DNA from: Tricholomella constricta
Taxonomy: Eukaryota > Basidiomycota > Agaricomycetes > Agaricales > Lyophyllaceae
Assembly: GCA_013368375.1 (NCBI GenBank)
Contig: JAACJP010000060.1
Location: 1 to 64,000, forward strand
Direction: 5' to 3'
Length of the DNA: 64,000 nucleotides
A model generated the notes under the pieces. That model was not told the DNA's origin. It saw only the letters and a list, made by a program, of their open reading frames with translations, and did no database searches. Positions 21,301 to 33,687 of this stretch are shown here, in pieces. Position 1 is the first letter of the stretch. Each line of letters starts with the position of its first letter. The position numbers were made by a program, and so were the translations under genes.

Positions 21301-23152
21301 ACAGATTTACTTGAGTTTTGAAGAACTCTAGCGCTTTATGGTCTGTAATTACATGGATATTGTAACCAACCAATTTATCTTCCCATTTTAATAGGGCTTC
21401 TAGAATCGCAAGAGTTTCGAGCTCGTGTACAGCATAATTTTGCTGAGCGCTCGTGAACTTCTTCGACATGAACCCAGCAGGCCGACATGTCTGCCAAGTG
21501 GGTCCTTGGCCGTACATGGCTCCGACGCCAGTCTTCGAGGCATCGCATATAAGCCATATAGGGTCTTTATTCTTAACGTCTATAGGCTGTATGACTGGTG
21601 TCCTACAACATATTTGTTTTATCATTTGAAAACACCGATCATGGATCGGTCTCCAATGAAACGGCAACCCGTTTTGTGTCATGGACATGAGGGGTCCCGT
21701 ATACGCAGTAATATCAGGTAGGAAGTTACCCAAGTAATTTACTAGTCCGACGAACCGCTGAATATCATTATATGATCGCGGTGTTCGCCATTCGCGTATG
21801 CGGCTTAGTTTATCGACATCAGGGTGTATACCGCGATCGTCGATAATGTGTCCAAGGCAATCAACGCGTTCAGCGTATAATTCGCATTTCTTCCATTTCA
21901 GATACAAAGAAGCAGCTCTGAGTCTCTCGAATACTATTCGTAGGTGTTTCTCATGCTCTTCTATCGATTCTGAAAAGATAAAGATATTATCCAGGTAGAC
22001 ATGCATGAATCTACCAATCAAGTCTCGAAAGGTTGACGTCATGAGTTTCTGGAATGTGGCAGGTGCGTTGCAGTCACCTATCTGCATTATATTGCTGACA
22101 TAGGTGCCGGCGATAGTTGCAAAGGCTGTTTTATGTACATCCTCTGGTCGTATACGCACTTGCTCATAGGTGTCGGTTAGATCAATTTTTGATCTAATCT
22201 TCGCCCGCGCCACATCTTCCCGAATAATTTCTTGATCGGGTAGTGGTGTCACGTCTTTCACGGTGTTATCGTTTCGTTGACGTGCGTCGAGTGCAGTTCG
22301 TAGCGAACCATCTTTCTTCGGTATGCACAGTAGTGGGGCTGCTTGGCTGACGGACCGTGGCTCCCACCACTTAGCATCCACATAGCGGTTTATCTTCGCG
22401 TGGAATTCTTCTCTCAGCGAATTTGGGCACCGCGGTAAGTGATAGTGATACCGTGCATTCTCATCGATTAAATGAATCTCATGGTTAACTTCCCTCCACG
22501 GTGGTAACGTGTTAGGAGTTCCGTTCACCATATCTTGGAATTCATCATGCCATTGCTGACGTAGGCGGGGATAATCTTCAGTAGTGAGTTTACTCTTGAT
22601 TTTTGTATTCCCATCCTTTCGTCGCTTCCCTTCCGCGGTTGGTTTCTCATACCTATCGCGGAGGGCTTGTATCCGTTCTTCCGTCTCATCTGGTACTTCC
22701 AGTCGTACTTGCCGTGACTGTGGCGTACTTCCTGTAGTACTACCAGCTATTGTCCCGACGTATACTGACGGTTCGGATATCTCGTCTGGGCGCGCATCGC
22801 GATATATCTCGCCTTGAGGTGCTTGGACTCGCGTATATGCACGCATGGACGCAATTACCTTGTTCCATTCAAATGGCATTCGAGGATCGTACGCCCAATT
22901 GACGTGCGGATGTGGTACAGGTCGATCCCAAAAGGTTCGCTTGGGTTTCTCCTGCGCCACTTGTGGCGACACTTGTGGTTCCGGTAATTTTACCTTCTCC
23001 TCAGTGCCATCCAAATTATCGATTTGCGAAGATTTGGGTTCTTTGTGCTGCATTTTGTGCGTTTTGTCTTTCTTTTCATACTCGGTTGACCCTTTCTCCC
23101 CCTGAAGAGTATCTATATATCTATATACTCTTCCTCGCTCATCAGTAGACAT
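21239..23152 (-). pseudogene. Gypsy 1 reverse transcriptase and RNase H (YLDN motif)
   Basis: Frame from ATG 23152. After a 200-residue linker come the RT blocks: LLCIPKKDGSLRTALDARQ, SKIDLTDTYEQVRI, GDCNAPATFQKLM, HVYLDNIFIFS and CLGHIIDDRGIHPD. The catalytic YxDD box reads YLDN (codons at 21986-21997), so the second metal-binding Asp is replaced by Asn. RNase H starts at ICDASKTGVGAM and continues to TDHKALEFFKTQ before the frame breaks near 21300. The reverse transcriptase would be expected to be inactive if YLDN is a substitution rather than a family trait. Confidence 0.9.
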
Positions 23153-23226
23153 GGCGCATCCGGCGGAAGACTATGCATTTTGTGCACCTCTTCCTCCGGA
23201 ACATCTTCTACTGTGACTCGTGGGAG

Positions 23227-24594
23227 TCAATCCCGGGGTTTATCCGTGGTACGATAGCGGCGCAGCCGTCCATCAGTATCCCGGAGGTCTACCTTCGTGG
23301 CTTCGGTTGATACACCGTTGACCACAACTGTATTCGTCGCGAAATCAAGGATAACTCTATGCTTTCGCATAAACAGTGTACCGATAATCATATCATATCG
23401 GTCAAAGTTTGCTATATCGACATACAGCATTTCTTCAGATCCGTGTGTTTTAACTAACGCCTCAGACCCAAAGTTCACTGTCGAGCGACTTCCAATTGTT
23501 CCCAATTGCAGCGTTATTGGCGCGTCCAACGGAAACACGCGCAATCCCGCTACCTGGGAAAACGCCGGGGTTACGCCCGTAGTTGTACTACCCAAGTCCC
23601 ATAGCGTCCACGCGTCGTGTCCGCCTACATTGACATATGTGGCCAAACACTCCTTGTCGTCGCGCTTATGCACTGGGCGAGCCTTAGCTACTTTCGATGC
23701 GCGAAGATATACTTTGCGCATCTTTATCTGGCGAGTTTTGTCCAACGGTAATTCCGTTATCGCCCTCAGGACTTCAGTCTCGCTGTCTCGGGAGTAGTAG
23801 TCATTATCATAGACATCGACCTCAATGAGTTCATCGCTGTCGCTGTCTACCAATGACTCAGGTGGATTATCCGCTTCATTAGCAGAGGTATGTCCACTTT
23901 CGTCATCAGCCTGATTCTTCTGATCCATGTCCGAATCATCGTCCTCTTCATCAACTGCGGTCCGAGCTGCTCGTATCTGAGCACGCACGGGGTACGGTTT
24001 CTGCTTACATTCTCTCGTGTAATGACCTTTCTTTCCGCATTTGTAGCAGATGACATCTGCCGCTGGTGACGGATTCGGTGTCGGAGATGAATGCAGTTGG
24101 GGGCGTTCCAACTGTCTATTGGGTGGCACACCCGAGTGCGGGTCGGGGCGTGCTTGCACTCCCACCTTTCCTCCTCGTCCACGCAGTGGCGTAGCCACCA
24201 CTCTCGCGTGTAGTCCTCCTGCTAAGGCGGACTTGCGAATGAAAGTGGTACCGATTCGCCCACCTCTGCGAGGCCTCGAAGATGTTACTTCGGGATTCTG
24301 GCGCGAACGACGGCGTGAATTTCGAGCAAGGTAGTGCGCAGCTGTCTTAGAGGCAGACTCATACGCCTTCGCCTCGGAGACAAACTCATCAACTGTATTT
24401 ATCTCAGGTGACAATCCACCTTCCTTAATTAGGGCGACGAGCATATCTTTGGGTATACCTTCCAGGAAGGTATCACGCACGGTGTATTCGTCTGGGAACA
24501 CAGCCATATTTTGTGCGTGGTCCATGAGCTCGTCATAAAACCCTTGAACTCCAATGCTCTCATTATAAGATAGCATCGTAGAAGTCCTCTTGTG
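23227..24594 (-). pseudogene. Gypsy 1 Gag C-terminus, zinc knuckle and protease
   Basis: Open in the +1 frame relative to the gag N-terminus. It carries the rest of the capsid domain (YNESIGVQGFYDELMDHAQ, PDEYTVRDTFLEGIP), a CCHC knuckle (CYKCGKKGHYTREC), an acidic linker and an aspartic protease. The protease active site reads WDLGSTTTG; Gypsy proteases normally have D-S-G or D-T-G, so Ser is replaced by Leu (codon TTG at 23593-23595). The flap/dimer region DMIIGTLFMRKH is present. A TGA at 23227-23229 ends the frame before the RT region. Confidence 0.85.
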
Positions 24595-26380
24595 CATCCT
24601 GCATTGTTGACGGCTGTACAAAGCGATCATACAATCCAAGAATGATGTCTTCAAACGTCCAATGGCGTTGACGACGGTTTACATGAACGACGTGGCGCTG
24701 GTACCATGTCTTAGCTTCTCCTCTGAGAAACTCTGGTACAACGAGCACGCGTTCACGGTCGCGTTCGTCGCCACCATACTGGCATGCGGCTAAGTGAACG
24801 CACACGTCCGTTAGCCACCTTTCAAGGTCGCTAAACTTGGTTCCTCCAGCGTATGGAGTTATAGTTTTGGACGTGTCAGATCGCCTCAATTTACTACCCT
24901 CAGGAAGTTGCAGGCGTGTACCGAGTTGTTCTTCTAGCAGCGCTTTCAAGCGTACATGCATAGAATCTCGGTGTTGTTCCACGGCTTCAGCGACTCCAGG
25001 GTTTCGGGAAGTTGACCGCACTTGCGGAGGCATCGAGAACCCACGCCCAGGGGTTTCACTTGGTCTACCTGGGTTTCGTGATATAGGGTTCACGACGCTC
25101 ATTCCCCTACCGCATCCGCGAGCATTGGTAAAATGCGTACGAACTACGGGAGTCTCATGTGGAGGTCGATCTCTAGCAAATGAATGCTGTTGATCGCGTC
25201 CCTGCAGGTGCGCATCGTAGGGGGCACTCTGCGCATTATTATCCTGTTCGTGAGGTTGTCCAGTCGACTCTAAATAAATGCTCTTCATTTGGTCGACGGG
25301 CTGACGTCCGATAAAGATCACTCCCTGGTCATCGTAAACCGAATGACCCTGTTGCTGCAAGTCTCGATCCCGCTCGTGCTGGAGGGCGACTCTGTCTGAC
25401 CACGAGTCTGCCATTGGGTATCGACGGGATGCATTCCCAGGGACTTGTATCACAGGCGGTGATGTCTCAGTCGTGAACCGTAGTGTTTGAGCAGGCGTAG
25501 GCCTTTCCTCAATCGGTTTGACGCCGTCGTGTGTTTCATCCACACGATCCTCGATTTTTACAGGCATGGTGAGCACAGGGCCGATGCTGTCGGCTGCTTG
25601 TGTTGTTCCTACTGTTGCTTGCGGAGCTTTCGGTGTCAAAGACCTCGATGCTTCCAAGACAGTGGCCATAGAATAGTTATCTATTTCGAAGCGAATGCCT
25701 TCGATAACTAGCTTTACAAATTCGATACTGTTCGTATCAGGCTCCGTGTCCATGATCGCACAGTGTACGTAGGCGGAGCCTAGCGCGTTCTCATTCATCT
25801 GAGTATGTCGACTAGTGTCTGGGACCATCGACTGGTATTCTGACCAGTAGAGGTGCACCTGACGCTTGAGGAGGGGCGAGAACCTGAAGATGTTCAGGGT
25901 CCCGTTGTCCGATTCTGCTGTCGAGCTGACAGGCGATAACGCCCGTCGTCGAAGGTACGCACTCGTAACCGACTGGTTATCCGTGTTGGCGTGTACCGGG
26001 GCTTGTACCGAAGACTGTGGCACAGCAGTGGGGGCCGGGGAGGCGGCGTACGCGGCGTACGCGGCGTACGCTTGTTGCAGAGCCAATCGTACGGGGCCAT
26101 CGTCCGATGCATGTCTAAGACTCGCATCTTCAGCAGTTTCGACCCCCAGAGTGCCTAACCTTGCGGCTGGGCGCTCTGTGGCGTGCATTGATAGTAGCTC
26201 CAGGCTACTTACCGCTGTTGGTCCCTCTGCTGCTGCTACACCTTGCCCGACTTCGTCCGAACGACGTTGAGGCGGCACATAGGCTATAGGAGGTCGCGGT
26301 ACTGGCGGATCGATGATAGATTGTATCGTTGGTGTGTTTTCAGAGCTGGTAGCGCTCGGTGGCGCTCGGTTTGGATCCAT
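24563..26380 (-). CDS. Gypsy 1 Gag N-terminal part
   Basis: Starts at ATG 26380 (MDPNRAPPSATSSENTP), 115 bp inside the 5' LTR. A 605-codon frame with a long low-complexity N-terminus that includes a repeated Ala-Tyr tract (AYAAYAAYAAS), then the capsid core with LERWLTDVCVHLAACQYGG, FLRGEAKTWYQRHV and WTFEDIILGLYDRFVQP. It stops at TAA 24563-24565 in mid-capsid while the neighbouring frame carries on. The rest of the capsid is therefore reached only by a +1 shift of frame, by mutation or by programmed frameshifting. Confidence 0.85.
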   Translation of the reverse strand: MDPNRAPPSATSSENTPTIQSIIDPPVPRPPIAYVPPQRRSDEVGQGVAAAEGPTAVSSLELLSMHATERPAARLGTLGVETAEDASLRHASDDGPVRLALQQAYAAYAAYAASPAPTAVPQSSVQAPVHANTDNQSVTSAYLRRRALSPVSSTAESDNGTLNIFRFSPLLKRQVHLYWSEYQSMVPDTSRHTQMNENALGSAYVHCAIMDTEPDTNSIEFVKLVIEGIRFEIDNYSMATVLEASRSLTPKAPQATVGTTQAADSIGPVLTMPVKIEDRVDETHDGVKPIEERPTPAQTLRFTTETSPPVIQVPGNASRRYPMADSWSDRVALQHERDRDLQQQGHSVYDDQGVIFIGRQPVDQMKSIYLESTGQPHEQDNNAQSAPYDAHLQGRDQQHSFARDRPPHETPVVRTHFTNARGCGRGMSVVNPISRNPGRPSETPGRGFSMPPQVRSTSRNPGVAEAVEQHRDSMHVRLKALLEEQLGTRLQLPEGSKLRRSDTSKTITPYAGGTKFSDLERWLTDVCVHLAACQYGGDERDRERVLVVPEFLRGEAKTWYQRHVVHVNRRQRHWTFEDIILGLYDRFVQPSTMQDAQEDFYDAIL

Positions 26381-26494
26381 CGCAGATAGATCTTCGTTTC
26401 AGGGTTGTGGTGATGGTGATGGCGCTGATAAGCGAGTCGACGTCGATGATAGAGAGCAGTTAAGCAGATAGCAAAGCTGGGTAGCTTAAAAAAG

Positions 26495-26728
26495 TGTAAC
26501 GGTTGTACGGGGTTGAGGGATCCTTGCGAGACACCAGACACGTTAAGCTAGACCAATCTGTGGGATTCTGCTAAGTACGTGTACAGGGTGAAGGTGCAAA
26601 GGATTATCTAAGCATAAACTGTACAGGACATTTATATACGCATAACAAAGATGGTCGTGCATTACCAGAAGGTAATGCCAAACAGGTCGCGTCTCAATAT
26701 AGACGTATTGTAACGCGCCGTCGTTACA
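26495..26728 (-). repeat. 5' LTR of Gypsy element 1
   Basis: 234-bp copy of 16169-16402, followed by duplication TATTT (26729-26733). Internal sequence next to it (26494 leftward) shows no tRNA primer site that I recognise, so priming may be by another route. Confidence 0.96.
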
Positions 26729-29711
26729 TATTTCATGAAAATGGTGAGATCGTCCACATATATTGCAACAACCGCTGACCACAGCCAGCATGGTCCACCA
26801 ACCCAAGACTCTGGGCTAATTAGTTACTCGATTACACCATATAAAGAACATTTACCTGCTTTGACCGAGTTTCCGACTTGTGTTTCCCTCTCGGTGTTAT
26901 GCATTTGCACCGCCCAGCCATACTTCTTCTTTTTCTATGCACACTCCTCTACCTGGCAATGGAAGTCTATGCTTGTGGTGCCAAAGGTTGTGGCTTTGAA
27001 TCTCAGCGTGCCGGCGGCCTGACTCTTCATCGCAAGAGTTGCAATCACTGGCGGAACACACAGGATCAAAGTCTCCTTCGTCGTCGTGAAAGAGCTGCGA
27101 TGCAAAGTCAGAAGAAGGCCTTGAAGTTCAAGCCAAAAAATAGACAGGTGTGAGACCATTCATTGTTCATATTCACGGCGGTTTTGTTGACTTGCACATT
27201 TCAGGTTGTAACCAATGCACCTGACTATGAGATGGGTGAACCTTCAAACATTGGGAAGCAGTCTCCATCCCCTGGTCTCCCGCGCCCACCCATTTCTCCC
27301 TCACCTCCGCCTCTGCCTCCACCGTCCCCAAAATTCATGCAATCAGGATGGCCGCAGCGGGACTATGTCCTCCCAGCTCGGTTTCGAGATATTCTCCCAG
27401 CCCCTCCAGCACCAGCAGTTCTACAGGACAATCCTGTAGGGCCTGAAGATGAGATACGTGTGCTGCCTCGTGTCTATCTGATTGTTCGGGACCGTCTAGT
27501 GACTGCACTCAACATGTTCGGCATATGGCGTGACTATCCCCATCGTCCATCTTATGATCCAGACGCTTCGATCTCGGTCGCGGATCTCACAAACAAAAAC
27601 CTGACCTTCGAGGACACCCCTCAATCCTCCCTTTTCGGTGTCTTTTCACACTCCCCTCCCTGGCCATTCTCCAACATGTCGATCTACCGCTTCATGTCAT
27701 TCCTCAATTCTGGCAGCACCATAAAATCACTTGGTGAAGGCAATCGTCTAGTTGAAGAGGTTCTTCAGGCTCCCGACTTCGACGTGAGGCACTTTGATGG
27801 TTTCAATGCCCATCGAGAGAACCAACGACTTGATGATGCGCTCAAAGACTCGGCGAGCTCCCCTTTCCTTCGTGAATTCACTTTGCAATCCGTAGAGATC
27901 AACATTCCATCTGGCAAGAAGCACGTCCCTCCCACCAAACTTGCTGTACCTGGCCTCTTGTATCGAAAAATTACATCGGTCATCGAGGCGGCCTTTCAAG
28001 GTCCTCTCGCCCATCACCTCCATCTTTCTCCATACAAACTTTTCCACCGCTCCCCAACGACTGGCAAGGAGGAGCGTGTCATGGGTGAGATGTATACATC
28101 TGATGTATTCCTGGCTGAGCATGATCTTGTTCAGCGGCGCTCCCCTGTTCCACTGGATGACCCTGACTGTAAACGAGAGAAAGTTGTTGCAGCTGTCATG
28201 TTCTCATCTGACGGAACACATCTTACCAACTTCGGCATGGCGAAAGCATGGCCCATCTACTTGATGCTTGGAAACCTGTCAAAGTACCTGCGTAGCATGC
28301 CGAACATGGGCGCGATGCATCACCTCGCTTATATTCCTTCGGTGCGATAGGATTTTTTTCGCATCATACAAACTTTTCTAACCTTCATGTTCACTAGCTG
28401 CCGGATTCCTTCAGAGACATCGCATCCAAAGTCCACGACAAACGGGCGACACAACAGAAGGCCATCACGACACACTGTTGGCAGGAACTTATGCACGCGG
28501 TCTGGGATTTTCTGCTCGATGATGAATTCATGCATGCATACATATACGGGATGGTGATCAAATGTGCTGATGGTATCGAACGTCGTGTTTATCCACGGCT
28601 ATTTACTTATTCAGCTGATTATCCAGAGAAGTAAGTTCTCTACTGGATTGTATCCTCTATCATTGTACCGAAATTCAACTACTAGGGTCCTTCTTGCAAC
28701 CATACGCGACAAGGGACTTTGCCCGTGTCCACGGTGTTTGGTCCCAAAGTCATTGCTCGATCGTCTTGGACTCGCCCGCGATGGAATTATGCGGTCAAAA
28801 CTTCGGGAGTTCATGAAAGGTAAAGTAATGGTCGCTCGGAATTTAATCTATGAGCTCGGGCACTCCATCACAGGTGTTCGAGTTGAGGAACTTCTCAGAG
28901 ATATTTCGGCGGTCCCTACCATTGTGCGTGTCCTTCCAAAATTTTATTTCCCTAGTCTTAACGGTGATTTGCTCCAACAGAACGCTTTTTTCAACAAACT
29001 CAGCACCGAAGAAGAACCCTTCAACCCATCAAAGATGCTCGTCGTCGATTTGCTGCATGAGTTTGAACTCGGCATGTGGCGGACCATATTCAAGCATCTC
29101 ATCCGTTTATTGTATGCGGAGTCGCCTCACGGCGAGCTCGTTGCTGAGCTTGATATACGGTGGGTCATTCTCACGCACATTTTCTTGGTTCGCTAACTAA
29201 TGCCTCTCGATAGCTACCGACAAACTCCTACTTTTGGACGTGATACCATTCGTAGATTTGCAGACAATGCTTCGGAAATGAAGAAGCTCGCTGCAAGAGA
29301 CTTCGAAGACCTGCTCCAGGTATGCACCGGGTCTAGTTCTTCAATGATTGTGATATGCTCATACATCCTGATAGTGTTCGATCCCTGCCTTCGAGGACCT
29401 CCTTCCCGAGCCCCACAACAGGCGCCTCATGAAGCTCCTCTACCGAACGGCAGAATGGCATGCTCTCGCAAAGGCTCGGATGCATACTGAAACAAGTCTT
29501 GCCCTTCTGGAGACCTTGACCGTGGAATTTGGGCAACTCGTTCGACAGTTCCGCGACATCACATGCTCTGTCTACAACACTGTTGAACTCCCACACGAGA
29601 CTGCCGCTCGGATGCGCTGAGCAATGCCTTCTCAATCAGACACTGCTGACAGGGCTGCAGCTGCCAGCCATCGTTCTGACACAGCAGCGGCCACCTCAAC
29701 AGGTACCTCGA

Positions 29712-29932
29712 TGTAAGGGCGCTTACTATCTTATCTACTAATCTGATCTAATCGTATCTTATCGACACGATTACGCTATTGTTTGGCAACACCTTCCGGT
29801 GTTGCCTATTTAATCCTTTACATTACATAATTAAATAGTAGACCTTGTACACCTATACGTAGCAATCGACAGACTTGTCAAGCTTACGTCTAGCGTGCAC
29901 AGCAAGGTCCCCAATCTTGTAACTCCGTTACA
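29712..29932. mobile_element. 221-bp solo LTR in Plavaka copy 2
   Basis: Starts TGTAAGGGCG, ends CCGTTACA, and is flanked by perfect 5-bp duplications CTCGA (29707-29711 and 29933-29937). It interrupts the coding linker after AAATSTGTS; coding sense resumes after it. It contains a perfect 9-bp hairpin (29785-29793 with 29798-29806, loop TTCC). Confidence 0.85.
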
Positions 29933-31014
29933 CTCGACCCTCGATCAAACCTCAAACCTCAAAAAATCTCGTCCTCAAGACTCCTCGTGCCGTACGAAGA
30001 CGTTGAACTTGCATCTGTTCAAGTTCCATGCCCTTGGTGATTACGTTGCATGTATCCACATGTTTGGTACCACAGACTCATATTCTACACAGTTGGTGAG
30101 TGTTCGAGAGTCTTGGAGACTGGAATTTTGATATTGACCTTCATTTAACCAGGGAGAACTTGCTCACCGCCTAATCAAGATGCTCTATGGACGCACAAAC
30201 AAGAAGAATGCCATAGATCAAATCGGAAAGCAAGTCAATCGACGAGAGGCTCTCCAGCGTAACCTCTCAGCCGCCTCCACTGCAGAACAAGAAGAGATTG
30301 CCAATGCACCCGCCGAAGTCCACCATGTTATCTCTGATTCGCGCAGAAAGCCGTTGAACCTCTATACATTCGTCAACGAGCGGCACGATGGACAGCTCGA
30401 TCCAGCAAAAAAGGTATTCAATTTCATCCATCTCTAACAAATCCACACTGACAACAACATCTAGGGCTTTATACCCAAGCTCCAGGACCACCTTCTGGGA
30501 CGACTCCTCTCCCGGGAGTTCAACGGCGACAAATTTGACGACTTCACCGACGAGGATCGGAACAATATCCATGTCGCCGGAAACACCATTTATTCTGTCC
30601 AGCTCATTCGCATCAACTACACCACATACGACATTCGCCGCGGCTCGGACACCATCAACCCACGTACCCACTGCCATGTCATGGTCCGCTCGCCAGAGAC
30701 AGGATCTAACGCTCATCCATTTTGGTATGCGCAGGTTCTTGGTGTCTTCCATGCTCGCGTTGTTCACACAGGCCCACGCTCCATCGACTTGGTTGCGCGG
30801 GCCGTTAAACGGCAGGTCCGAGTTCTAGTGGTTTCAAAGTATGTATGAGACACGGCTATCTACCAAAGCCAAGTTATACTTGCATATAGGTTCACTCATC
30901 GAAATAACTACGCCCGAACATACACAGCCATAATTGCATTTTTGGCACCCAAATAGTATGCAAGGCTCCAAATTTCTAAGTCGGACCCTTCATGCTCCAC
31001 AGAAGCACATGTGG

Positions 31015-33050
31015 TCATCCCATTGTGCGAGACCTAAAGGGGAGATCACTCGAGAAACAAAGTGGCATTCTGTTACAGTCAAGGCTTAATGGCGGGTCGA
31101 GACGATGGGGAGGACAAGTGACACGGCCTGTACGAGTAATAGTAGCAGGGGGAGGTACATAGACAGAACAAGGATTTTGTTTTTTCGTAACAGGGGATTT
31201 GGATCGTGCATGGTGTCGTAAAAACGATGAAGTGGAATTGCGTACCGAATCCTGTTCACAACCATCTACCGAGGCTGACATGTCTCCTGACGTGATGCTA
31301 GTCATGCCGGAGTGCGATATGTGAGACTCAGCCATAGAGAGGGGAGATTCGGCAGTTGATTTGTCTTGATTCACCGCTTGTGTAGGTACAGTAGTGTCTG
31401 GGATAGTAGGTACAGTATCAGTAGGAAGAGAAAAATGTTGTTGTAACATAACTGGGTGAGGTCTTGGAGCACAAGGATGTCGGCAATGGAAACAGTCGAT
31501 GATTTTGTTGGCGGTGGTAGGGATGTCAGAGAGAGGAATCCAGGAGTTGTCGGTGTCGGGTAGGGAAGACCAGTGGACAAAATACTCATAACGGTGACCT
31601 ATTTTGTGAGAGTCAAGAATATGGGAAATAGATGGGGGAGAGTCGGCGAGTTGGAAGGGTTGTGGAGAGGAATGTGGGTGGAATTCAGAGGGATCTTAAT
31701 AAGCTTCCAATAGGGAGGTGTGAAAAACTGGATGTAGACGAGAGAGATAGAATGGTAGACGTAGCTGATATGATTGTAAGCCGATTCATTGAACAACTGG
31801 GAAGGGACCGTGGCGTCAATGATCCAATTTAAGTGACGGTCGAGTTGTTCGAATATTCTGGCAAAGCAACCACACCAGTTGGTCGGGCGCATAAGTTGGA
31901 GAAGGGAGAACACGAGTGTTGAATATTTTTTCTTGATGTTCTTGCAAATACTGAAGTTTGGCACAAAGTTCAGCATGAATCTGATCTAAAAGTTGAGCAA
32001 GGTTTTCAGCAGCAGGGACGGTAGAAAGATTGGAACATTTTGGAGAAAAGGTAGGGTAGAAACCTAAGTTGGTGAAGAAGGGCAGAGAGGACGGTTTGTT
32101 GGGGTCGAAGAACGGGATAAGAAGTGAACGCGCATTTGAGATGTTTGAAGGAACTGTGCGCAGACGTAGATGGGAGATCCTGTTGGATGGAAACGAAATA
32201 GCGAAACTGGAACATTCTTGGCATATTTGAGGAATCTTCTTGGAGTTGTAACCAAGATCTTGGGTTTGGGCATAGAATTGTCGAAGATAGAGCAACCAAA
32301 GCTAGTCCAGTTGACGAAAGACTTGAGATATTGTGTTGACGTTGGAGGTGGTTGTGGTGTTGGTGATAGTGCTGGTGCTGAAGACATAGGGGTGTTGGCA
32401 AGACCGAAGCCTAAGCCAGCCATGGTAATAGGACATGCTTGAATTGAGGTTTGTGTAGTAATGGGCCGTGTAAGACCAAAGCCTTTAGCGGGGACCGTAA
32501 CCAGAAAAGTGTGCTTGAGATTGCAGCAAGAAAGAGTAAGATCGGGGTTATCCCTATCGATATGTGGATTGTGGCAGCAAAGCCAATCCAGACCTAGAAT
32601 AACAGGAAAAGGGACAGAAACTATGCCTAGTGTGATGCACTCGGAGTGTTTGTCCACCGTTAGTTGTGTAATTACATCAGAGGAAACGAGTCCAGAGGCA
32701 ATGGGTCAGTTGTCCACTGCTATTATTGGGATTGGTAATTCCTTTGCGCATCGTGGCAGAGAATGTCGCATAGCAAAGACGTCCCAAATACAAGATGCCA
32801 AAGCACCGGAGTCGATGAGGGCAAAAGTCTTGACGGGTTTGTGATTTGGAAAATTGAGCAAAACCAAAATAAAGAAATGGTCGGGAGACGAGGCATTTGT
32901 ATCTGTAGGAAAATTATAACGAGGTGCGTGGAATGAGGAAACATGTGTCCATCTCCCGTTATCGAGCCGAAAATGGACAATGAGCTCCAGAGTGGTCAGA
33001 TGGGTCCTTACATTGTTGTCCAGTAGCCCTTGGACCTCTGAAGGGAGACC
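31015..33050 (-). pseudogene. Gypsy 2 pol remnants: protease, RNase H start, integrase tail, chromodomain
   Basis: Protease has an intact active site (FALIDSGALASCI, near 32800) and PVILGLDWL. Then come pieces in changing frames: FKHLKCAFTSYPVL (start of RNase H, near 32130), AENLAQLLDQIHAELCAKL and DQLVWLLCQNIRTTRPSLKLDH (integrase C-terminal GPY/F region, near 31990-31820), LHPVFHTSLLEAY-like sequence near 31740, and a chromodomain-like YEYFVHWSSLPDTDNSWIPLSD near 31590-31520. The end near 31100 (TRTGRVTCPP) fits the C-terminus of such polyproteins. Two large internal deletions removed RT and the integrase core. Confidence 0.75.
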
Positions 33051-33687
33051 GGTTAGGCTTTTCCCGATTTGGGATCAGCCTTGGGCGTAGATTTAGCTTG
33101 TCTAGCCCTCATATCACGCTTTGCATGCTCAGACATATTGGGACAGTTATTAACTGAGTGTGTACCTTGACCGCAATAATAACAAAGATTATTAGCTCGA
33201 CGATGCTCGCGTTCAGCGGGCATAACCTTTCCACAGCGCATACTATCAACTTCCATTGGAACGATGTCGGAGGACGACAAGGAAGACGAAGTGTGTGGCA
33301 CATGAGCGGTAGCCGGAGGTTGCCGAGGTTGAGAAGTAGGGTTAGGAGTCTTGATGTGGTGTCCCTTGACCTCCGTTTGACGACAATGGATTCTATTGTC
33401 AATAGAAATAATCGTCTTTACATAGTCTTCGAAGGTCTTGGGATGAGGGAGAATAACCATGGCATCCTTGACGTTTCTTTGAGTCCTGGGTAGAAATTGT
33501 CGATTTTGGAGTCTTCATCAAAGTTAAGGTCAGCAATGATCTCGCGATAGCGAGACACGTAATTGGCAGCCGGCTCGGGTTCTTGTTTGAGCTTATTGAC
33601 CTTAGCGAGGGCAGTAGCGTGTTTATCAGTATCATCAATGTGTTCCACAAATGCTTGATAGAATCCACAAAAGTCGTGGAAGAGTTC

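Larger units (their letters stand above)
16169..26728 (-). mobile_element. full-length Ty3/Gypsy chromovirus, recently inserted but coding-defective
   Basis: A 10,560-bp LTR element on the minus strand. Both LTRs are 234 bp, start TGTAACG and end CGTTACA, and differ only at 16190/26516. Perfect 5-bp duplications TATTT lie at 16164-16168 and 26729-26733. Element order is 5' LTR, gag, zinc knuckle, protease, reverse transcriptase, RNase H, integrase with GPY/F and chromodomain, then a further long coding region, then 3' LTR. The insertion splits the divergent intergenic region of DUF6698/Plavaka copy 2. Coding damage includes a frame break in gag, TGA stops after protease and after RNase H, a frame break in RNase H, and altered catalytic motifs. 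Confidence 0.95.

Noticed and set aside
23297..23797. 166-codon plus-strand frame inside the Gypsy protease region
   Set aside because: Opposite-strand shadow of a frame with clear protease and knuckle motifs.
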